DNA of 26,102 nt from Rhizophagus sp. LPA8_4_AMF (Eukaryota > Glomeromycota > Glomeromycetes > Glomerales > Glomeraceae): the NCBI GenBank assembly GCA_021464525.1, contig JADRCO010000813.1, positions 1 to 26,102 of the forward strand, in the 5' to 3' direction. Position 1 is the first letter of the stretch. Every line of letters begins with the position of its first letter. A model generated the notes under the pieces. That model was not told the origin of the DNA. It saw only the letters and a list, made by a program, of their open reading frames with translations, and searched no databases. The position numbers and the translations under genes are program-made. Positions 1 through 11,701 of the stretch are shown one piece after another.

Positions 1-60
1 ACTCGACTCGACTCGACTCGCAAATTGACCCGAGTTGACTCGACTCGTTCGGAGCACTAA
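1..60. repeat. ACTCG short tandem/palindromic repeat
   Basis: The window opens with at least four tandem ACTCG words, then the inverted form CGAGT followed by GACTCGACTCG. The words are self-complementary in clusters (CGAGTTGACTCG). The run stops where A+T-rich DNA leading into the hAT-like remnant begins, so it may be an expanded terminal or subterminal sequence of that element. It is cut by the window edge, so its full length is unknown. Confidence 0.8.
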
Positions 61-99
61 ATATAATAAAGCAAGTAATAATATGAATAAAAATATAAT

Positions 100-1322
100 T
101 TTCAAATAATTACCTCGATATGTTGAATAGAAAAAATAAGCCAAAAAATACAAATCAGTATCAAATTGCTTTCATCGTTTATTATATATAGTAATATAAT
201 TTTTATGAAACTGATCATTAAGAGGAGCAGAAATTTCTTGAACAGTAATAGCTATTTTTATCAATTTTACAAACATATCAGCTAAAATTGTACCTTAAAA
301 TTCTACATCTTTTACTGATCTTTTTACTGAAGTAAAGAGATTCTGAAGTTGCTCTACATTAATTCATAATTACCGATCATTAATTAAATTTTTAGTTACC
401 ATCACACATGCAAAAATATGTAATTCTTGCTCAAGAACCTAATAAAAATTATAAATATTATTAAATTATTATATTAATATTATAAAATGAAATAAAAACT
501 TGCTTATAAATCAAATATTATTTTTATTTCTCAAAAGAAATTCGCAACAATCCCAAACTGTTGACCACCTGGTTTTTGTAGAAGTTTTCAAATTTTCACC
601 AACAGTAAATGTATGAAATATTTCATCTCTAAGAGCAGCATTAATAGGATAAGAATTCTTAAAAAAACCTATTATTTTTTGACAATCAGAAAGTACTTTT
701 TTTACCCAAGAATGATTACAAATATCACTAGAAATAAGTTGAATATGATCCACAATACATCTCATAGGTAAAATATGAGGATATTTGTTTGCAACTTTCT
801 GTTTAGCAGCCATCATTGCAGATTTTACATCCGTGATAATAGCAGAAAATTTACAGGACCAACCTTTTCTAAAATTTCTAATAACATCTTTTTAACGTTA
901 AAATCTGCAGTGTATGAAAATTTTGATACATCTTTTAAAGAATAAATGTATTACTTTCGTTCAGATGTCATTATAATGAATGCATAAATTGAATATTTCA
1001 GTAGGCTTGCCCAACTATCAATGCCTTTAGTAAATAAAATGTTATTAAACAAAATTAATTCAAAATGTAATATTAATAAAAAATACATACATAATGTAAG
1101 ATTTTTGGACTTTGACAATTCTTTTTCAATTTTTAAAGTAACATTTGCAAGTTCACCATTTAAATAAATTGTTGCAAGGGTAATTTGCTTAGGTGAGTTG
1201 TATCTACTATTTAAAGATTTAGTAAAAACTTTAAAGTATGAAGAGTCAGCCACTTCTTGAACAAACAAACTATCTGATAAGTGCTTTATCAGTAAAGCTC
1301 TGCATGAGTCAAGTTGAGCCAA
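100..1322 (-). pseudogene. Decayed hAT-like (DUF659/RNase H-like) transposase remnant
   Basis: Read right to left on the minus strand. The block at 1322-951 begins AQLDSCRALL and contains SWASLLKYSIYAFIIMTSER, which resembles the DUF659/RNase H-like core of hAT transposases (typically W-S-S-...-Y-x-F-x-I-x-T). It is interrupted by about 60 nt of A+T-rich sequence before that motif. One stop codon follows ERK. The frame then continues across 950-817 (LEKVGPVNFSAIITDVKSAM, the segment usually written VTDNASNM) into 816-511 (PHILPMRCIVDHIQLI, then TRWSTVWDCCEFLLRNK). After an intron-like gap it resumes near 440-100 (LEQELHIFACVMVTKNLIND, then stops, then KQFDTDLYFLAYFFYSTYR). Several stops, no BED zinc finger and no C-terminal dimerisation block mean it is broken. 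The family call is from pattern memory; a profile search for hAT dimerisation and DUF659 would settle it. Confidence 0.75.
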
Positions 1323-1490
1323 GTTACAGTCTGGCTTGGCTCAGCTCAAGAAAAAAAATTTCAGCTCGAGCCACAATGAGCCAAGCTATGAAAATTTTAG
1401 CTTAAGCTAAAGTGAGCTAAACCAAATCACAAAAATTCTGGCTCAAGTCAAACTAGGTTTAGGTTGGTTTAAGCCAGCTTAAGCTTTTTT
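1300..1490. repeat. Degenerate GAGCC / AGCTTAAGCT palindromic word cluster
   Basis: Overlapping variants of GAGCC, GGCTC, AGCTCGAGCC, AGCTTAAGCT and TTTAAGCCAGCTTAAGCTTT fill this stretch on both strands. The words are short, self-complementary and imperfect, with A-rich spacers. The cluster abuts the 5' end of the hAT-like reading frame, on the opposite side from the ACTCG block at 1-60, so the two may mark the edges of one element. No coding content. Confidence 0.65.
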
Positions 1491-1620
1491 ATATTTATTA
1501 TAAATTATATGACAAATTTTTTTATTAACTCTTTATTTTACAAATAATATATATTTAAAAAACATTTTCTAAAAAGAATAAAAAAAAGGAACTTTAATAA
1601 CGTTCCTTAAAGAATTAACG

Positions 1621-2170
1621 AACTCACCTTCCTAAACCATCTATGTTGCGACCTGTTCAGTTTTCAAATCATTTCAAGGCTGTTTCTTAAAACAAAAATA
1701 ATAAATGTTCTTAAATTAAAAAAAAATAAAATTAAATAACAATAAAAAAATAAAATTATATACCATTAATCAAAAACTGGGATCCAAGGGCGTTTTCTAA
1801 AAAAAAAGAAAAGTCTGTCTCTAAAAATAATAAAATAAAAGAACGTTAGCAAATATTCTTATATCAAAAAACCTCCACCTTTTGATGTTACCTTTAGAAA
1901 TCGTGCTGAAAGGTGCATTCCTACAAAAAAGAACATTAGTAACATTCTTGTTTCAAAGAATTTAAAAGAATCCTTCCCTTTTGACGTTACCTCTAAGAGC
2001 TGTACTGAAAGGTGCATTTTTACAAAAAATAAAAAAAGAATGTTAGCAAACGTTTTTGTATTAAAAACTTAAAAAAATCCCCCTCTCTTTTGACAATTAC
2101 CTCCAGGAGCTATGCCGAAAGGTGCGTTCCTACAAAAAATTAAAAAAAAGAACAAACGTTTTTTTTAAAA
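1621..2170 (-). repeat. Left mini-exon/intron-like array, minus strand arm
   Basis: Reading the minus strand from 2131 downward, short blocks lie between acceptor-like TTTTGTAG and donor-like GTAA/GTAT/GTGAG. They are 2101-2129 (29 nt), 1991-2019 (acceptor AG changed to AA), 1892-1920 (29 nt), 1764-1796 (33 nt) and 1628-1679 (52 nt). The 29-nt blocks share a core near GCACCTTTC and repeat every 99-110 bp. The intervening segments carry a branch-like CTAAC or CTAAT inside an inverted repeat, for example AAGAATATTTGCTAACGTTC. Donor, branch and acceptor agree on the minus strand. Block lengths are mostly not multiples of three, so coding is unproven. It may be part of a spliced transcript or a decayed gene. 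Confidence 0.55.
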
Positions 2171-2282
2171 CGTTTTAAAAATTTTATAAAAAAAATTTTT
2201 TTTAAATAATTAAATTGAATCGGTAAGTCATATAACCGATACTGAAACTGCAGTTACAAACATAACAGTGTTACCGATCGGT

Positions 2283-2445
2283 TTAATTTAATTTTTTTTA
2301 TTTTTATTTTTCCCTTTTCTTTCATGCTTTCCCCTTCCCTCACTCTTCCCTTTTCCTTTTCCTTTTCCTTTCCTTTTTCTTTTCCCTTTCTTTCGCCCTT
2401 TCTTTTCACCCTATCCTTTCCTTTTTATAGGTCAGTTTTCTTTTT
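2283..2445 (+). promoter_or_regulatory. Pyrimidine-rich promoter-like tract
   Basis: The plus strand is almost pure C/T for about 150 bases (repeats of CCTTTTCCTTTTCC) between two divergent mini-exon arrays. Long CT blocks just upstream of transcription starts are common in fungal promoters. The first donor-like site on the plus strand follows at 2480. The tract is open for 72 codons but is low-complexity, so I do not call it coding. The promoter role is inferred from position only. Confidence 0.4.
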
Positions 2446-2700
2446 GTGGGCAGTTTCTAGGTCTCAGTTATTTAAAATGGTAAGTTTCAAAGTAAATGCT
2501 TCAAAACTTTTAAAATTATTTTTTTTTTCTAATTTCTTTTAGGAAATATTACTAACGTTTCCTATATTTTTTTTGTAAGGTTTTTGACGTGTTCGGTCCA
2601 GAATATTGAAACCAGTAAGTTTTGTCAAAACTTTAAAAATTTATTTTTTAAATTTATTTTTAGGAGTGTTTCTAACATTTCCTATCTTTATTTTAGAACT
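2446..2700 (+). repeat. Left mini-exon/intron-like array, plus strand arm
   Basis: An exon-like stretch ending in ATG at 2477-2479 is followed by a 100-nt intron-like segment 2480-2579. That segment has donor GTAAGTTTC, branch-like TACTAAC inside GGAAATATTACTAACGTTTCC, and acceptor TTTTGTAAG. A 35-nt block at 2580-2614 follows, then a second intron-like segment 2615-2696 (82 nt). The second segment has GTAAGTTTTGTCAAAACTT (donor plus perfect 7-bp inverted repeat), TTCTAAC inside an imperfect inverted repeat, and acceptor TTTTAG. The architecture matches the long right-hand array but on the opposite strand. Joined, ATG plus the 35-nt block gives only ten codons before TGA, so protein coding is doubtful. 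Confidence 0.5.
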
Positions 2701-3443
2701 ATACTAATTAGTAGATTGCTTATTTTTGGAAGTTGTTTAATTTTGAAATAGTATGATATATGTAATTTAAAAGATTATATATATATAATGCATAAGTGAG
2801 CATAACATCTATACATATTGATTTTGAAAAACTAACTACTTGTTAAAATTTTATGATAATTGAAAATATAAACCAATAAAATTATACTTTGAATCATTCT
2901 CTTCAAGTTATTGGATCACTTTTTCTTTAACTATCATATTTTAAAAGTTATTAAATTTTAAAGTTAATATATTTTTATGTATTTGGAATTATTTTATTAC
3001 ATGATAATGATTTTAACCAATCATTGATTTATTTATTATAATAGATTTGATTAACATCTTTATTTCTAAATAAGGTTAAAAAATTACCTTATTTGGATTT
3101 AATTAAGCTTAATTTAGTAGTGATTATTATAAAATTGAATTTTGAACTATTGATGAATATTGGTGTTATGCATTATAGCAAAAAAGTTTATTCAGAAAAA
3201 CCAGTTTTTTGAAGTTACGTAATTTGCCTTTGCTTTAAATATTTCTTTTGGAAATTCATGTAATATTATATAACCCAAATTGGAAGCAAAATCTCCTTTT
3301 TTGGGTTTATGTGATATTATATGATATAAATTGATCAATAAAAATGCACATATCAAATTGTTGCAAAATAAATATATAACAAGTTATTATAATTAAATTA
3401 ATCCATATTTTAATTTACTTATTTTATTATATTCTGTCATTGT
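2701..3443. other. A+T-rich intergenic stretch
   Basis: No reading frame with recognisable protein similarity, no RNA gene and no clear repeat family was seen. The sequence is dominated by AT runs including ATATATATA near 2776. Confidence 0.6.
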
Positions 3444-3721
3444 ATTTATACTAATTTAAATTGGCATAAATATGTGTATGCATATGGTGGTTCATTTTTG
3501 GATTTTTGATGCTTTCTTGATGGGATACCATTAGCATCTAGCGGTATCCAGTCGACTCAGCCTTTTAAAGGGGGATAGTGATCTTACATAGCTTTCATTA
3601 ATTATTTCATTTTGTTCTATGTATCAGTATGTTGTAATTATTGCTTTTATGTAAGTGATCAAGATTGCACCGCTATATAAAATAATAATAAAAAAAAAAA
3701 AAAATTTATACTAATTTAAAT
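3444..3721 (+). mobile_element. SINE-like retroposon with 18-bp target-site duplication
   Basis: The 18-base word ATTTATACTAATTTAAAT occurs at 3444-3461 and again at 3704-3721. It brackets a 242-bp insert (3462-3703) that ends in an AATAATAATA plus poly(A) tail. This is the signature of a non-LTR retroposon on the plus strand. The body begins TGGCATAAATA (weakly A-box-like) and has GGTTCATTT about 25 bases on (weakly B-box-like), so a tRNA-type internal promoter is possible but not firm. Its less A+T-rich middle (3521-3560) contains interleaved complementary segments that could form a pseudoknot. No reading frame is present. It could instead be a 5'-truncated LINE 3' end. The intact flanking repeats suggest a relatively young insertion. 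Confidence 0.8.
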
Positions 3722-4219
3722 ACTAAAAATTTAATTGCTATATTAGTTGCAAACAACAGATTACATTAATATATTTTTTATACTTTAACCATTTTTAAAT
3801 TATTTTTTTTTTGTTCTTTTATGTTAAATTTTTTTGCAAATTTTAAATATAAATAACAATTAACTTGGACTAATTAATGTAATAAATTATATAAAGGTAA
3901 AAAGAATAATGGTAATATTGAAAAAGATTTATTTGTCAACACCCAAAAACTAGATTTTTCAATGCTAATTTAAAATTTGCAAAATGTTTATATTTTTTAC
4001 TTTTTATAAATTAATTTTTATTTATTTGCTAAAATAATTTTACATATTTTAAATATTATTATAAACTTTAATAGTTAATTATTATTAATTCATACCGTGT
4101 AATCTAATTCAACTATTATTATTTTTTTTTATTTACAGGATTTTATGTAATTAACTTTTACAGTCAATGTTAAACTAATTACTATTATTCATAAGTTTAG
4201 CTTGAAAAATATAATCACA
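3722..4219. other. A+T-rich stretch downstream of the STH1-like gene
   Basis: This is probably the 3' untranslated and flanking region of the minus-strand remodeller gene that ends at 4220. No other gene or repeat is evident. Confidence 0.5.
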
Positions 4220-7200
4220 TCATACAAGGAAATCATCAACTTCCATCGGTTCGACATTGTCGAAACTTAATAATTCTTCGGTTTCTCTTGTGAGCTCTCG
4301 GAATTTATTGTCAAACTCCTTCTGTAATGATTGATAAAAAAGTTATTTAATATTACATAAAGCCCTACAAAATTAATATATAATAATATATGAAATAATA
4401 TTTACTTCTAACGCTTGGGAGTCTTTAAAAACCTCAGAATCGTCTTCGTTGAAGATTTGTGCATTTCGGAACATCAAGATTACATCATCTCGGAACTGGC
4501 CAAGAGTTTTATATTTTTCTTTCTCAATCCGAGATCTGATGGTGTTAATAGCAACTGGCCTCTTAATTATTCTATAATATTCTGGGTATTCCTTTTTACT
4601 TGGAAGATCAAAAAAGATTTCCGCTCGTACTCTTGAGTTCCTTTTTTTTTAAAAAAAAAAAAAGAAAAAAGAAAAAAAAGTACAGTTATATAAATAAAAA
4701 TATTTAAATTCACATTAAAACATTAGAAATATTTTCTTATACATACTCATCCTTCACATTTTCAATGTGAGAAATGCATTCCTGAAAAATAGGCTTTATT
4801 CTCATAACTTTCTCCTTAGCATCATTAAAATCAGTTAATTTTAATCGACGTTTCTGAAATAAAGACTCTACTAAGTTAAAAAGGACTTCGATCGACAAAA
4901 TAATTCAATCACATTAATATTAAAATATTACGTTGTCATCCGTATTATGCTTTCGTTTTTTTCCTTTGATAGATACAAGTGATGATGACTCCTCAAATAG
5001 GTTTTTATTAAACATGTCGTCATCGTCCTCGAATATTTTAAACCTTTTAATCTTTCTCTTAGGTCTAGAAGAAGAAAATGTATCTTGGGATTGATCATTT
5101 TCTTCAGGGCTTAGTTGTTCAATCATTTTACCTTTTCCTTTCCTGCGAGAAAGTTTAATAGACATTGAAGGTGTTGCCATAGGGTCTGTGTCAATATCGG
5201 CATCATTTTCTGCCTTAAGTTTTGCAACCCTCTTAGAAGTACGTACAGATGATGAAATTGAGGAAGTCTCCGCAACAGATTCTGCTGTTGCTTGAGAATC
5301 TTCTCCTTTCTGTTGAAACATACGTTTCCTTGAATTTTCTCGATTTTTAAGGAGTAGTTTTTGCTTTTCAGCAATAATTCTGTTAAACTCTTCTTCATCC
5401 ATATCTATAATCTATTATAAATTAATAACCCAAAAATAATTACAATCAATATGCAAATCAATTAAAGAATATTTAATAATAATACTTACATTAATAAATT
5501 GCTCATCTGTTAAACCGTCAGTATAATATACTTCTTTCCTTTGTCTTTGTCCTCGGCCATATTCAGTAGAATCACCAGGACGTGTCTCATATTCTTTTTT
5601 ATATACCTCAGGCAACTCATTTTCTTGAATTAATCTTGCAGGTAGAGGACCATCTCCACCAGATTCTTTCCAGTACTCCTCTTCTCTTTTCTGCCTGGCA
5701 ATATCAATTTTTTTAAATAGCTCGAGCTCCCCTTCGTTCCGAGAAATAACTAAATTGATCTCATCATCATCCAAAACCTCTCGTTCCTCGTCTTCAGGAT
5801 CATTGATTTCTGCGTCACCGGTTTCCAAAAGAGAACGTAGAAAAGCTTCACGTTCTTCAGCGGTACTTTTCTGATCGAATTTACCAGCTTGGATGACTTT
5901 ACCATCGATATCAAGTTTATACTGAGCTCTTGCGAGAATAGTCTCTTCGATTGATTTTTGACAAATTAATCGTAAAATTCTGACTTCGTTAGTTTGTCCG
6001 ATTCTGTGGGCACGATCTTGAGCTTGGAGATCCTGATGAGGATTCCAGTCAGAGTCAAATATAATAACTGTATCAGCGGTCTGTAAATTCAAACCTAATC
6101 CACCAGCTCTTGTACTGAGTAGAAAGATGAAATGAGGTGAGTTTGGGTCGTTGAATTCTTTAAGTTTAGCTGACCGATCATCTGCTTTTGTACTGCCGTC
6201 CAGTCGAAGAAAAACATATCCACGCCAAGCAAGATAATCTTCCATTATAGTCATAATAGTTGTCATTTGGAAGAATATTAAGACCTGTTTTATTTAAATT
6301 AGATTAACATAAAAAAGCTACTTAGATTGTATAATAAGAGGACATTTTATTGAATGATTACATACTCTATGCTTGCTCTGATAAAATTTGGGTAAAACCC
6401 GGTCCAAAAACTCGAATTTACCAGAAACACGATAAAGGAGATTATTATCATTATGAAGATTCGTATCCTTTTCAACTTCCTCAAATACGAATGGATGATT
6501 GCAAATCTTACGGAGTTGCATAATGGTATTATTGAGTCCTTTAATACCAGTTTTTCTAAATGAAGTCAATTTAACAAAATATCTGTGATTAAAGAAAACC
6601 GGAGTTACGTTAAAAGTAATTTACTTACCCTTTCTCGCCTTTATTAACAAATAAGGCTCCATGTTTTTTCATTTGATTGTAAAGTTTCACTTGTAAAGCT
6701 GACATCTTGACTTTTATAACAGTCTCGATTTTATCAGGAAGTTCTGATTCCACATCTTTTTTTAATCTTCGAAGCAGGAAAGGTCTCAAAACCTAGGAAG
6801 TATGTAAAAAAGAATACGTTAGAATTATAACATGCTTTTTAGGGTCGATTATTCTGTATATTAGTTATTTCGAATATTATATTACCTTGTGCAACCGACG
6901 GATAATCAATAAAGATTCTTCTTCGTTCAATGCGATCTTATCTTGACCACCTGTATTCGCGAACGGAGTGTTAAACCATTCATCAAAGCTCTTCACAGAA
7001 TCAAATATTTTTGGTAAAACAAAGTTCAATAAAGACCACAATTCTGGCAAATTATTCTGTATATGATAAGGAATATATTAGCTAATGTTATGCATGCACA
7101 AGACAATTAAATTAAAAATCGTATCAAATGAATCAAGTAAGATAATATTACCTGCAATGGTGTTCCAGTTAATATTAATCGATATCGAAAGACATAATCA

Positions 7201-9776
7201 TTACTCAAGACCATGGATAGCTTTGAATTTGTATTCTTCATACGGTGACCTTCGTCGATAATAACATAAAGCCATTTTGGCTTGCTCAAGACAGTCTTGT
7301 CTTTAATGATAAAATCGTAAGTTGTCAGGCAGACGTGGTAGTTGCCGTGTCTTAAATATCGCTTCTGAATCTCTTTACGCTCAGGAGGTGGGCCTTTATA
7401 AATACATTTTTTAACAGAAGGTGCCCATTTATCAAACTCCAAATTCCAATTGGTCAAAGTTCTATAATTATCATAAAATTAGGCTAACAATGAGTGCTTT
7501 ATTCATGAAAAAGTTTATTTATCAATCTTACTTACGATAACGGAACAATAATCAAGAATGGACCGTGTTGTTGTTTCTTTTCGATGAGATAAGTTATCAA
7601 AGATATCGTCTGAATAGTCTTACCAAGACCCATTTCATCAGCAAGGATTCCGTTAAGACGATTATTATACAATGAAACCATCCATTGAAGACCTTTGAGC
7701 TGATATTCCTTTAACGTACCACCATCTAACATGATAGGCTGTTGTACTTCTTCTTGTATACGATGCGCGACAGCATAATAATCAATTTTCTTTCCATCCT
7801 ATAATTGAAAATTTCAGAAACCATTTAAATTCGGGAAGTTTCATGAATGAATATTGTTTCATCATAAAATTTATTCATACCGTAGTTTGAATAATATTAT
7901 CTTCATCTTCAACTGGAGTCGAGGGCTTACTGAGATCAACTACACCCGTGAGATCGTCATTGGAACGATCGTTAACACCATCATTTATCGTTGTATCAAC
8001 TTCATTTGTTATATAGGCGGTTTCCTCATTTTTATTCTCACTTTTACTAGTCTCTGGAACGGCATCATTAATAAGAAGATTTGATATTTTCATAGAATTA
8101 TCAGTAGAACGAGTAGAATCACCATTCATTGCTGTTTCGATAGTCCCACTCACTGTCTGAATACGACTATCATTTGATATCGCAACATTATTCAAGAAGT
8201 TATGATTATTATTGGCCGATGTAATAAGTGAATCATTTGGTCGTACGATACTACCACCAGGTTTCAGAGAAGAATCCATAGGTGAAAATTGGTGAAATTC
8301 GTTTTGTTGAGCAATTACTGCCTTTGCTAATGACTCGAGATAAACGTCCGTTTGCCTTAATAGATGAGTAATACGAGTGTCTTTTGCCTCATCAATAAGT
8401 TTTAGATAGGCCTCCTCGTCGTTATTCTTTAACGCTGCTAATCGTTCCTTAGAGTATCGATCTGTCTTTCTTTGATACTCTTTTTGAAGGATCACATGAT
8501 AATTCAAAATAGCACGACCTAATTTCATTCTCATGTTCTGTTTCTTCTTATTGCGGCTTAACATATCATCCCCGTGAGCTATAATATTATCTAGGAAATC
8601 CTGTCGCATTAGCCTTTGACTACGTGTCGATCTCTCAACTCTCTCCTTTTCCGCTGCCTGAGTGGCGGTCCAAGTTCGTATCTTTTGCTTTACTGGTCGC
8701 CTACGGTTAACCATAGACACGATAGATTCTGGTTTCCTAAATTGTGAATATTGTAATACATCATGTCGAATCTGCCGAAATTTTTATTAATATTCAAAAT
8801 GAGTGAAACGATTAATTTAGACAAATATGCATTAATAAACATAAAAACACATAAAAAAAGGGTAATATACCTTCTGCTGTATCTTATATAATTTTAAACT
8901 TTTAAGTTCTATTAATGCTTTAATTTTTGGGCCAGGCTTATTTCTTAATTCTACATTTACTTGACTTCTGAGTGCAGGTGGATCATTTGATAAATTGGAT
9001 GGTAAGCCTTCAAGTTGCCTAATACGATTTTGTATTCTGGCACGTAAAGAATGTTCTCTTTCTTCAGCTTCGTATTGCATCATCTCAACATTTTCAGGTG
9101 TCGGTATGTTAGGTATGGGGATTTCCCCTGTAAAGTCGTCAAAGATTACTGTTCTAGCTAGTTTATATGAAAGTAGATCTTCTTTTTCCTTCTCCGCTTG
9201 TTCTTTAGATAGCATTCCTAATTGCATATTAAGTGGTATTTGTTGTTCACTGACTAGCCGAGCGTAAGCGGCTTTTTGGTTGCTAATTCTTGACAATTGT
9301 TCTTCATTCAACTTTGATTGTGCCTTTGCCTTTAATTCACATTCACGCAAGTAACTCTTTGCGTTAGCATAGGATGAGTTTGTTTCTTCAGTGGCCCCAA
9401 GAACTTTCATAGTTTTTAGGGTCTATAATAAATAGTATACGAAACGTAAAAAAAATTTTTTATTCATATTTACATAATATATTTATTTATTTACTATTAT
9501 ATTTTGAAAAAAAAAAAATAATTCTTTTTATTTTAAATCTCGCGAATTTTTATAGTCAAATAGACCATAAAAAAGTACGTTCGAAATGATATACAAAAAT
9601 GAGACCAAAATAGCTCTGGTTGGATATCTTTGAACACAAACAAACGCGTATTATAGCTACCGGCAAATAAAACTTACCTCAAGTATTTTATCTAGTGTTT
9701 CTTTTGACAACTCACCAACACAAAGTTGGACGAGAGTTTGCGAAAGAATAGAGATTTTTTCTTGTAGTTGAGTCAT
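4220..9776 (-). CDS. STH1: SNF2-family chromatin-remodelling ATPase, STH1/SNF2 (BRG1) subfamily
   Basis: Catalytic ATPase of a SWI/SNF- or RSC-type nucleosome remodeller (nuclear). The gene model has 13 exons, all junctions GT...AG and in frame: 9678-9776, 8871-9422, 7881-8771, 7536-7798, 7152-7461, 6886-7056, 6629-6792, 6366-6555, 5490-6284, 4932-5411, 4747-4853, 4406-4640, 4220-4321. The product is about 1452 aa, close to yeast Sth1 in size. Domains in order: QLQ at about 71-103 ([18 protein letters not shown]); HSA at about 237-315; ATPase lobe 1 with DEMGLGKT at 568-575 and DEGH at 671-674; lobe 2 with [22 protein letters not shown] and the arginine-finger motif QDRAHRIGQ; SnAC-like segment ([16 protein letters not shown]); acidic/basic linker; and a C-terminal bromodomain ([18 protein letters not shown], conserved Asn present). 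The start gives [10 protein letters not shown]. Exon 8 could alternatively start 30 nt earlier; the chosen acceptor gives [13 protein letters not shown] as in homologues. It is head-to-head with the cyclophilin gene. STH1 and SNF2 orthology cannot be separated here; yeast-like RSC versus SWI/SNF membership is open. Confidence 0.95.
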
Positions 9777-10123
9777 TATTGTAGCGAAAGAATATATGTT
9801 GTTATTCAAAGTTTTGAAAAAGGTTATCTTTTGACTGCTGTTTTCGTTGCCAACAGTCTGAAAAGAATTATTAGAGAATGAAATTTTTCTGAATATCGAA
9901 ATATTTATTAGGCAAAATCAAAAAGTTTCAGTAAAATTCAGAAGTTTTATGTCAATCACCTGCAAAAAATGAAATATTATGTTCAGACGTTATTAGTTAT
10001 AGTTATGCTGCGGCCAGGTGTAACCTGTGATAGAGTTTTGTGTAATCAATTTTATTAAAATTCATCAATTAACGTTAATACTACATTAATTTAGTACTAG
10101 TTCTTTCAACTTCCCAAGTTAAA
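9777..10123. promoter_or_regulatory. Shared divergent promoter region, STH1-like / cyclophilin
   Basis: This 347-bp interval separates two start codons pointing away from each other, so both promoters and 5' leaders must lie here or overlap. No classical TATA box stands out. An acceptor-like TTTTTTGCAG on the minus strand near 9961 hints at a possible leader intron for the remodeller gene, unproven. Confidence 0.55.
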
Positions 10124-11011
<888 letters not shown>

Positions 11012-11701
11012 TTTTAGTTTTTAATCTGCTATTTATTTAAATTTTTATAAAGAGAAATTTTGAATAATTCAAGAATATCGTATTGAATTACATAATTTAA
11101 AAATATATATTTAATAATTTTTATACTAGTTATTCTTCATATTTCCTTTGTTTATTTAAGACTTCACAACCTAAAAATGATGTAGAAATAAACGACTTAC
11201 CACTCGATACCTTGGATGGGATTAAAAATCTTTCATCGAGTTGGATTAAAATTTTAATGAGTTTTAACAATAATTGGATCTATATGAAAATATAAAGTTG
11301 GTGATAATGAGAATTCGTCAGCTACTATCAGAAAAGTGTGAATTATTATTAAAGGAATTGTAATGCTAATAATCTTATAGTAATTGCTTTTTATTGATAA
11401 ATGTACAATGATGTTTTTTTTTTTAAAAAAAGACAAATGGCGTACTCGGATATTATCCAGACATTATCTGGATAATAAGGACGAATTCCAAACAAATTCC
11501 AGAATTCCTTTCATAAAGTCTATAGTAAATTGTCGATACTTTAAATAATTGAATTAGATGTTAGAATAAATATTAGTTAAAAATTGAAATAATATTATTC
11601 GCAATTCTTGACATACCCTTAAATATATCTAAAATTCTCTACAATTTTTAATTCATCAAGTCAATATTAATATTTGGTCTCCAAACTAAAATTATTAAAA
11701 A
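11012..11701. other. Intergenic spacer between convergent genes
   Basis: This holds the 3' ends of the cyclophilin and WD40 genes. The notable structure is a perfect 10-bp inverted repeat, ATTATCCAGA at 11452-11461 and TCTGGATAAT at 11467-11476, with a 5-nt loop. A weaker ACTCGAT...ATCGAGT pair lies around 11201-11242. No coding content was recognised. Confidence 0.6.

Noticed and set aside
1..60. Telomeric repeat
   Set aside because: ACTCG words with inverted copies do not match TTAGGG-type fungal telomeres and the run is short and followed by a transposon remnant.
2324..2542. 72-codon open frame on the plus strand
   Set aside because: It is the translation of a pyrimidine-rich tract (Ser/Pro/Phe/Leu only) running into an intron-like segment; no protein-like composition.
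4415..4636. Plus-strand frame over the bromodomain exon
   Set aside because: Antisense shadow of the STH1-like bromodomain exon, which reads cleanly on the minus strand.
4641..4682. Poly(A) run as a second retroposon tail
   Set aside because: It lies inside an STH1-like intron as a T-run/A-run with no flanking duplication, so it is treated as intron low complexity.
6318..6365. Continuation of the SNF2 exon past RVCNHSIK
   Set aside because: Homologues read HRV-L-x-F-F-Q-M; the GTATGT donor at 6365 and the acceptor at 6285 restore that reading.
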